35,165 bases of DNA from Streptomyces sp. ISL-66 (GTDB lineage Bacteria > Actinomycetota > Actinomycetes > Streptomycetales > Streptomycetaceae). The stretch covers positions 1-35,165 of the forward strand of contig NZ_JAGGOW010000138.1 of assembly GCF_018614135.1 (NCBI RefSeq), read 5' to 3'. The notes under the pieces are model-generated. The model saw nothing but the letters and a program-made list of their open reading frames with translations, made no database searches and had not been told where the DNA came from. Of this stretch, positions 30,345 to 35,165 are shown one piece after another (positions within the stretch are counted from its first letter, which is position 1; each line of letters opens with the position of its first letter). The position numbers and the translations under genes are program-made.

Positions 30345-30358
30345 TTGACACTTCGTCA
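30345..30358 (+). promoter_or_regulatory. Putative -35 box and dyad before the LLM operon
   Basis: A consensus TTGACA (30345-30350) overlaps TGAC-N5-GTCA (30346-30358), a short dyad such as TetR-type regulators bind. No matching -10 box is obvious at 17-18 bases, so the start point is uncertain. Confidence 0.4.
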
Positions 30359-30379
30359 GATCTGTCGCAGCGTGCCGCC

Positions 30380-31510
30380 ATGGATCTGGACGTGCTCTAC
30401 GAGATCGACGTACCGCGCCCCTGGCCGGGAACCCATCCGCACGGCCAGCGGGCCGCCGAGCAGCGCGCCTACCGGGAGGCGGTGGAGCAGATCCGGCTCG
30501 CCGACCGGATGGGCTTCCGTACCGTCTGGGCGGTCGAGCACCACTTCCGCGAGGGCCGCTCGCACTGCCCGGCCCCCGAGGTCCTCCTCGGGCACCTGGC
30601 CGGGCTCACCGAGAGGATCCGGCTCGGCTTCGGCGTCACGCTGACCCCTTTCGGCTTCACCCCGCCGCAGCGCATCGCGGAGAAGGTGGCCACCGTCGAC
30701 GTGCTCTCGGGCGGCCGGGTGGAATGGGGCACCGGCCGCTCCACGCCCATGGAGCAGACGGCCTTCGGCGTGGACCGGGAGAAGTCCCGGGACGACTGGC
30801 GCGAGGCCATCGAGATCGTCACCGGGATGTGGCGCGAGGAGTACTTCACCTACGCGTCGGACCGCTTCCGCTTCCCGCGCCGCATGGTCACCCCCAAGCC
30901 GGTGCAGGATCCGCACCCGCCCGCCTGGATGGCGGCCACCTCCCCCGGCTCGGCGGAGGTCGCGGGCGGGCACGGCCTCGGACTGCTCTCCTTCTCGATC
31001 ATGCAGCCGCTGGAGGCGATGGCCCGCCAGGTGGCCGCTTACCGGACGGCCGCCGCCTCCCCGCGCCCGCTCACCGACGTCACGACGGACCGGGTCGCCG
31101 CCTACACGCTCGTCCACGCGACGGCGCCGCGCACCGAGCCGGACGCCCGCGTGTGGGACTCCGTCGCCTGGTGGTACTCGAACCTCGCGCGGTTCACCCT
31201 GGAATGGGAGCTGCCGCACCTGAGCCCCGAGGAGCGCGAGCGGACGTTCCCGCTGCTCACGCCGATCCTCGAAGGCAGCGTGCCGGTACGGGAGTTCAGC
31301 GACGGGGACATGATCCTCATCGGAGACGCGGAGACGATCGTCGCCAAGGCCAAGCGGTACGCGGACCTCGGCGTCGACCAGCTCATCTGCTACGTCCAGT
31401 GGGGATACCTGGAGCACCGGGAGATCCTGCGGACGCTGGAGATCCTGGGCAAAGAGGTCATCCCGGAGCTGGCCCGCTACCGGCCGCGGCGGGAGCCGGC
31501 CGGTGCCTGA
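30380..31510 (+). CDS. Luciferase-like (LLM class) flavin-dependent monooxygenase
   Basis: A 376-residue alpha/beta-barrel flavin monooxygenase of the bacterial luciferase family. Typical segments are AVEQIRLADRMGFRTVWAVEHHF near 33-56, RIRLGFGVTLTPFGFTPPQRIAEKVATVDVLSGGRVEWGTGRS near 75-118, and PAWMAATSPGSAEVAGGHGLGLL near 180-202. Such enzymes take FMNH2 from a separate reductase to hydroxylate or cleave carbon compounds; the substrate here is unknown. ATG 30380 is chosen because MDLDVLYEI begins the first barrel strand; its ribosome site is weak. It is the first gene of an operon with an SDR and a GDSL hydrolase, and the SDR start overlaps its stop. Confidence 0.88.
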   Translation: MDLDVLYEIDVPRPWPGTHPHGQRAAEQRAYREAVEQIRLADRMGFRTVWAVEHHFREGRSHCPAPEVLLGHLAGLTERIRLGFGVTLTPFGFTPPQRIAEKVATVDVLSGGRVEWGTGRSTPMEQTAFGVDREKSRDDWREAIEIVTGMWREEYFTYASDRFRFPRRMVTPKPVQDPHPPAWMAATSPGSAEVAGGHGLGLLSFSIMQPLEAMARQVAAYRTAAASPRPLTDVTTDRVAAYTLVHATAPRTEPDARVWDSVAWWYSNLARFTLEWELPHLSPEERERTFPLLTPILEGSVPVREFSDGDMILIGDAETIVAKAKRYADLGVDQLICYVQWGYLEHREILRTLEILGKEVIPELARYRPRREPAGA

Positions 31511-32345
31511 GTCCCTGGACGCCCCACCGGCGGCCGGGTCCCCGGACACCTCCCCCGTCCCCGACTACGGCGCGCTGCACCGCCTCGACGGCCGTGGATT
31601 CGTCCTGCTCGGCGCGGGCAACGGAATCGGCCGCCAGACCGCGCACGCGCTGGCCGCCGGCGGCGCCCGGGTGCTGTGCGTGGACGTGGACCCGGAGCGG
31701 GCCCGGGCGGTGGCCGCCGAGACCGGGGGGATCCCGTACGCCGCCGACGTCACGCGCCGCGGCGCCGTCCGGGAGCTCTTCGCGGAGGCCCCGCTGCTGC
31801 TCGGCGGGCGCCCGGTCGGCGGGGTGGTCGACATCGTCGGGATGGCCCGGTACGCGGCGCTGCCCGAGCTGGACGACGCCGGCTGGGACTGGCACTTCGA
31901 CCTGGTGCTGCGCCACGCCTGGCTGGCCGTCCAGTACGGCGGCGAGGCCGTCGCGTCCGGCGGCGGCGGCCCACTGGTCTTCGTCGCCTCCGTCTCCGGG
32001 CTCACGGCCGCGCCGCTGCACGCCGCGTACGGGGCCGCGAAGGCCGGGCTGATGTCATTGGTGCGCTCCGCGGCGGTCGAACTGGGCCCGCGCGGGGTAC
32101 GGGTCAACGCGGTGGCACCGGGGGTGGTGTGTACCCCGCGGGTCGCCGCCCTGCTGGGCGACGAGGGGCGGCGGCGCAACGCGGAGAACGCCCCGCTGGG
32201 GCGGGTCGCCGAGACCGCGGACATCGCCGCCGCGCTGTACTTCCTGGCCTCGCCGCAGTCCTCGTACGTCACCGGGCAGACGCTGGTGGTGGACGGCGGG
32301 GTAGGCGTGAAGTTCCCGTATCCGACGACCGGAGGCCAGCAATGA
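31503..32345 (+). CDS. Short-chain dehydrogenase/reductase (SDR)
   Basis: A 280-residue classical SDR. The NAD(P) motif GAGNGIGRQ lies at about 36-44 after strand GFVLL. An acidic VDVDPE follows, which favours NAD. The catalytic Ser is in VFVASVSGL and the Tyr-Lys pair in AAYGAAKAGL; RGVRVNAVAPGVVCTPR and SSYVTGQTLVVDGG close the fold. The usual NAG motif is replaced by DIVGMARYA. GTG 31503 overlaps the LLM stop by 8 bases with GGGAG upstream, so it is translationally coupled. It probably oxidises or reduces an alcohol/ketone in the same pathway as its neighbours. Confidence 0.9.
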   Translation: MPESLDAPPAAGSPDTSPVPDYGALHRLDGRGFVLLGAGNGIGRQTAHALAAGGARVLCVDVDPERARAVAAETGGIPYAADVTRRGAVRELFAEAPLLLGGRPVGGVVDIVGMARYAALPELDDAGWDWHFDLVLRHAWLAVQYGGEAVASGGGGPLVFVASVSGLTAAPLHAAYGAAKAGLMSLVRSAAVELGPRGVRVNAVAPGVVCTPRVAALLGDEGRRRNAENAPLGRVAETADIAAALYFLASPQSSYVTGQTLVVDGGVGVKFPYPTTGGQQ

Positions 32346-33499
32346 GCACGCGCCGAGCAGCCCAGGACGCCGTCGAGACCGAGGCGGCCGGGGAGACGGG
32401 GGCCACCGAGGCCGCGGTGGCCGGGGAGACGGGGGCCACGGTGGCCGGGGAGAGGGGGGTCACGGTGGCCGGGGAGACGGGGCGGACCGGGGCGGAGCCG
32501 GCCGCCGGGCCCTGGCAGGACCCCGGCCCCTTCCTGCGCGGCGTGGCCTGGCTGGACGAGGGCCGTCCGGTGCGGGCCGACCCCTGCGACACCATGCGTC
32601 TGCCGTGGGACACCGGCGAGCGGGCCTCCCTGCCCATCGGGGTGCGCCTGGAGTTCACCGCGCAGGACGCCCGGGCGGTGGAGATCCGCTACCGGGCGAC
32701 CTTGCCCGGCCCCACCGACGCCTTGCGCGACGTCGCGCACGGCTTCGCCCTGTGGGACCGGCACGGGGTGGTGCGCGAGCTGTACACCGAGCCGGCCGCG
32801 GAGGCCGTCGTACGCATCGAACTGCCGGGCGGCCCCGGCCCGTTCACCGTCCACCCGCCCGAGACCCAGTCCCCGCTGATCCTCGGCGTGCGCGGGATCG
32901 GCGGCCGGGTCGCGCCCGCGCCGCCCGCCCCGCGCTGGGTGGTGCACGGCGACTCCATCACCGAGGGCTGGTGGTCCACCCGGCCCGCGCACGGCTGGCC
33001 GGCGGTCGCCGGGCGGTCGCTCGGCTGGGACACCGTCAACCTCGGCTACGCGGGCGCCGCTCGCGGGGAGCTCGCCACCGCCGAGCAGCTCGCCGCTCTG
33101 CCCGCCGACGTCCTCACCCTCGCTTTCGGCACCAACTGCTGGTCCCGCGTGCCGTTTTCGGTCCCGCTGCTGTACGAGACCACCCGCGCCTTCATCGAGC
33201 TGGTCCGCCAGGGCCACCCCCGGACACCGCTGCTGGTCCTCTCGCCGTTGCTGCGGCCCGACGCCGAGCGCACCCCGAACAAGCTGGGCGCCACCCTGGG
33301 CGCCCTGCGCGACGCGATGGAGCGGGCCACCCGCGACCGGATCGCCGCCGGGGACGAGCGGCTGACCCTGCTGCCGGGGCGGGACCTGCTGGGACCCGAA
33401 CACCTGGAGGACGGTCTGCACCCCAACGACTCCGGACACCGCACGCTCGGCCTCGCTGTGGCCACGGCCATGCGGCGGGCCGGGTTCGGTACGGGGTGA
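32342..33499 (+). CDS. SGNH/GDSL hydrolase with an N-terminal beta-rich domain
   Basis: A 385-residue protein. Residues 1-55 are a repeat-rich, flexible stretch (AGETGAT units). Residues about 60-190 are a jelly-roll-like domain (FLRGVAWLDEGRPVRADPCD ... GVRLEFTAQDARAVEIRYRA), as in SsfX3-like proteins. The catalytic part has block I HGDSITEG (S at about 203), block II GYAGAARGE, block III FGTNCW and block V DGLHPNDSGH. It could be an esterase or acyltransferase; there is no signal peptide, so it acts inside the cell. ATG 32342 overlaps the SDR stop by four bases (ATGA) with CGGAGG upstream, which settles the start. It is the third gene of the LLM-SDR-GDSL operon. Confidence 0.85.
   Translation: MSTRRAAQDAVETEAAGETGATEAAVAGETGATVAGERGVTVAGETGRTGAEPAAGPWQDPGPFLRGVAWLDEGRPVRADPCDTMRLPWDTGERASLPIGVRLEFTAQDARAVEIRYRATLPGPTDALRDVAHGFALWDRHGVVRELYTEPAAEAVVRIELPGGPGPFTVHPPETQSPLILGVRGIGGRVAPAPPAPRWVVHGDSITEGWWSTRPAHGWPAVAGRSLGWDTVNLGYAGAARGELATAEQLAALPADVLTLAFGTNCWSRVPFSVPLLYETTRAFIELVRQGHPRTPLLVLSPLLRPDAERTPNKLGATLGALRDAMERATRDRIAAGDERLTLLPGRDLLGPEHLEDGLHPNDSGHRTLGLAVATAMRRAGFGTG
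32417..32488 (+). repeat. 24-bp in-frame repeat at the GDSL N-terminus
   Basis: Three adjoining units (32417-32440, 32441-32464, 32465-32488) begin with GTGGCCGGGGAGA, and a fourth related copy lies nearby at about 32384. They encode VAGETGAT-like octapeptides. Confidence 0.85.
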
Positions 33500-33532
33500 G
33501 TGAAACAGCCCACACCGAAAGGGTTGAACACA

Positions 33533-33550
33533 ACGCCTCCGACGAGGCGT
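33533..33550 (+). terminator. Small hairpin after the LLM-SDR-GDSL operon
   Basis: ACGCCTC (33533-33539) pairs with GAGGCGT (33544-33550) around CGAC, 34 bases after the GDSL stop. The stem is short and there is no U-run. A (GGAC)n simple repeat follows at about 33587-33611. Confidence 0.4.
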
Positions 33551-33652
33551 GTCCTGCGCACAGTTGCCGACGCACCCGCCGCCGAACGGACGGATGGACG
33601 GACGGACGGACGCGGCGGTGGAGGCGAGGACACTCACGTGGGAGAGATCAAG

Positions 33653-34609
33653 ATGGGCATCAAGCGCGGAACCACCCTGGCGGCCGTGGCGGTCGTCGTC
33701 GCATGCGCCGCGACCGCCTGCGGCGGGAACGACACGGCGGGCGACACCACCAAGCCGGCCGGTGCGGTCGCCCCGGCCGAGAGCCCTTCCGCGGGCGGCG
33801 ACGGCTACGGCTACGGCGCGGGCGCGGCCTCGGCCTCCGACGACGCCGCCGCCGCCGAGCCCGGCGGACAGCTGGCCGTCGCGCAGAACGAGCAGCTCGG
33901 CCCGGTCCTCACCGACAGCGCGGGCTTCACCCTGTACCGCTTCGACAAGGACACCGCGAAGCCCTCCAAGTCGAACTGCGACGGCGACTGCGCGAAGACC
34001 TGGCCGGTGGTCGCGGCCGGCGATGCGACCGCCGCGGCCGGCACGGACCCGGCGCTGCTGGGCGAGGTGGTCCGTACCGACGGCAGCAAGCAGCTGACGG
34101 TGGCGGGCTGGCCCGTGTACCGGTTCGGCAAGGACACCAAGGCGGGCGACACCAACGGCCAGGGCGTCGGCGGGACCTGGTTCGCGGCCGCGCCCGACGG
34201 GAAGAAGGCCGCGAAGGCGGCCGCCCCGGCCCCCGCCGCCAAAGCGGCCGCCGGCGCGCTGACGGTGGCCAAGGACCCGAAGCTCGGCGACCACATCGTC
34301 GACGGCAACGGGATGAGCGTCTACCGGTTCAAGCCCGACACCGCCTGGCCCATGGTTTCCAAGTGCGAGGGAGACTGCGTGGCCAAGTGGCCGGTCGTGC
34401 CCCCGGTGGCGCGGGCCGACGCCAAGGGCATCATCGAGAAGAACTACCTGGTGCTGGACCGCCCCGACGGCCAGAAGCAGCAGACGGTGAACTGCTGGCC
34501 CGTCTACACCTTCACCGGCGACAAGAAGGCCGGCGACGTCAACGGCCAGGGCGTCGGCGGCACCTGGTACGCGGTCGCCCCCGACGGCAAGCTCATCACC
34601 GTCCAGTAG
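33653..34609 (+). CDS. Lipoprotein with secreted repeats (COG4315/Lipoprotein_15 type)
   Basis: A 318-residue protein. It starts MGIKRGTTLAAVAVVVACAA and C23 (ATAC) or C18 (VVAC) is the probable lipidated cysteine, so it should be anchored on the outer face of the membrane. Two related halves follow: about 85-185 and 205-318, each with LxxxVxDxxGxTLYRFxxD, a CDGDCAKTWPVV or CEGDCVAKWPVV cysteine pair, a GWPVYRF or CWPVYTF strand, and a near-identical NGQGVGGTWxAxAPDG end. This is the secreted repeat of unknown function found in many actinomycete lipoproteins; the CxxxC pairs may bind metal or be redox-active. ATG 33653 has GGGAGAG upstream; GTG 33638 would add five residues. Confidence 0.88.
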   Translation: MGIKRGTTLAAVAVVVACAATACGGNDTAGDTTKPAGAVAPAESPSAGGDGYGYGAGAASASDDAAAAEPGGQLAVAQNEQLGPVLTDSAGFTLYRFDKDTAKPSKSNCDGDCAKTWPVVAAGDATAAAGTDPALLGEVVRTDGSKQLTVAGWPVYRFGKDTKAGDTNGQGVGGTWFAAAPDGKKAAKAAAPAPAAKAAAGALTVAKDPKLGDHIVDGNGMSVYRFKPDTAWPMVSKCEGDCVAKWPVVPPVARADAKGIIEKNYLVLDRPDGQKQQTVNCWPVYTFTGDKKAGDVNGQGVGGTWYAVAPDGKLITVQ

Positions 34610-34642
34610 ACCCGCGGCACGCCACCCACAGACCATCCGGCC

Positions 34643-34692
34643 GCGCGGCCCCCGCCTCCCCTCCCCCCCTGGGCGGGGGCCGCGCACTTTTC
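34643..34692 (+). terminator. Strong terminator after the lipoprotein
   Basis: GCGCGGCCCCCGCC (34643-34656) pairs perfectly with GGCGGGGGCCGCGC (34672-34685) over a 15-base C-rich loop, followed by ACTTTTCC, a short T-run. Confidence 0.88.
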
Positions 34693-34711
34693 CCGGCAGG
34701 GAAGCGGAACC

Positions 34712-34717
34712 TAGACT
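34712..34717 (+). promoter_or_regulatory. -10 box of a leaderless promoter for the response regulator
   Basis: TAGACT ends 6 bases before ATG 34724 with only Cs between, so no ribosome site exists. A weak -35-like TTTTCC lies about 18 bases upstream, in the terminator tail. Confidence 0.55.
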
Positions 34718-34723
34718 CCCCCC

Positions 34724-35165
34724 ATGCTGCGCGTACTGGCCGTCGACGACGAGAAGCCCCTCCTCGAGGAGCTCCTCTACCTGTTGCGCTCCGATCCCCG
34801 CGTGCACAGCGCCGAAGGCGCCTCGGACGCCACCGAGGCGCTGCGCCGGATCACCCGGGCACTGGAGAGCGGTCCCGACGGGCCCGACGGCATCGACGTG
34901 GTCTTCCTCGACATCCACATGGCCGGGCTGACCGGGCTGGACATCGCCCGGCTGCTGGCCGGGTTCGCGCGGCCGCCGCTGATCGTGTTCGTCACCGCCC
35001 ACGAGGGTTTCGCCGTACAGGCCTTCGACCTCAAGGCCGTGGACTACGTACTGAAGCCCGTGCGCCCGGAGCGGCTGGCCGAGGCCGTACGGCGGGCGTG
35101 TGCGCAGGCCGGCCGGCCCGGCGAACCGGCGGCGCCGGCCGCTCCCGGGGCGGCTCCCGCGGTGC
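34724..35165 (+). CDS. LytTR-type response regulator, N-terminal part (cut by the right edge)
   Basis: Open from ATG 34724 to the window end (147 codons, no stop). The receiver domain is complete: the acidic pair in LAVDDEKPL (residues 7-10), the phospho-acceptor Asp in VVFLDIHMAGLTGLDIA (near 66), the Thr in IVFVTAHEGF and the Lys in VDYVLKPVRPERL (near 107). After it a Pro-Ala linker begins (GEPAAPAAPGAAPAV). The sequence YVLKPV and the FAVQAFDLKAVDY pattern are typical of LytR/AlgR regulators, whose DNA-binding LytTR domain would follow outside the window. A sensor kinase is expected further right. The start is leaderless. Confidence 0.88.
   Translation, partial: MLRVLAVDDEKPLLEELLYLLRSDPRVHSAEGASDATEALRRITRALESGPDGPDGIDVVFLDIHMAGLTGLDIARLLAGFARPPLIVFVTAHEGFAVQAFDLKAVDYVLKPVRPERLAEAVRRACAQAGRPGEPAAPAAPGAAPAV

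Noticed and set aside
31565..35002. Minus-strand frame of more than 1,100 codons across the LLM-GDSL-lipoprotein region
   Set aside because: It crosses three unrelated well-supported genes and two terminators and reads as low-complexity Gly/Arg/Val; a GC artefact.
1..35165. Mobile elements, attachment sites, tRNA or rRNA genes
   Set aside because: No transposase, integrase, terminal inverted repeats, tRNA cloverleaf or rRNA sequence recognised on either strand.

Overview
The window is chromosomal DNA from a very GC-rich actinomycete, almost certainly a Streptomyces. Third codon positions are nearly all G or C. It carries a WhiB-family regulator, an FMN-riboswitch-led riboflavin cluster of the Streptomyces type including a RibM/PnuX transporter, and a secreted chitinase whose promoter has the paired 12-bp direct repeats typical of streptomycete chitinase genes. 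Several genes appear to be leaderless. I see no phage, transposase, CRISPR array, tRNA or rRNA. This is mostly core chromosome with a few accessory genes.

Layout. (1) 1-3.5 kb: the start of an exported protein on the minus strand, a uridine-kinase-like P-loop protein, a promoter-plus-terminator unit that looks like a small RNA, and a TPR/AAA+ ATPase of the CbxX/CfqX (SpoVK/EccA) type. (2) 3.5-12.7 kb, all on the minus strand: FMN riboswitch, ribD, ribE, ribM, ribBA, ribH, hisE, hisG, a small membrane protein, and two overlapping CNNM/CorC-type CBS-domain membrane proteins. (3) 12.9-15.5 kb: a GH18 chitinase under a DasR-like operator. (4) 15.6-21.6 kb: an S41-type protease with a minisatellite-encoded N-terminal extension, then a ROK regulator divergent from an MFS permease with a perfect inverted repeat between them, then a UraA-like uracil permease. 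(5) 21.7-23.1 kb: a DUF5995-like protein and an unrecognised CxxC protein. (6) 23.1-26.3 kb: a davAB-like pair (lysine 2-monooxygenase and 5-aminovaleramide amidase homologues) and a probably frameshifted thioredoxin-fold/GST-like gene. (7) 26.4-28.6 kb: a noncoding 15-bp repeat array, a GNAT acetyltransferase, a WhiB-like protein, and an Lrp/AsnC regulator overlapping the WhiB gene tail to tail. (8) 28.6-30.1 kb: an APC amino-acid permease in one operon with that Lrp. (9) 30.4-33.5 kb: a translationally coupled three-gene operon of luciferase-like monooxygenase, SDR and SGNH/GDSL hydrolase. (10) 33.6-35.2 kb: a repeat lipoprotein and the start of a LytTR-type response regulator cut by the right edge.

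How the genes work together. The rib genes cover most of riboflavin synthesis from GTP and ribulose-5-phosphate (RibBA, RibD, RibH, RibE) plus flavin uptake (RibM), and the FMN riboswitch should shut them off together. hisE and hisG follow in the same direction. The davAB pair would convert lysine to 5-aminovaleramide and then 5-aminovalerate. The permease-lrp operon 3 kb away shares TTGCGC-type promoter motifs with it, so a small amino-acid catabolic regulon is possible but unproven. The most interesting points are the LLM-SDR-GDSL operon of unknown substrate, an alanine in the lysine monooxygenase homologue where the Pseudomonas enzyme has a reactivity-controlling cysteine, the small-RNA candidate, and repeated in-frame minisatellite growth at protein ends.
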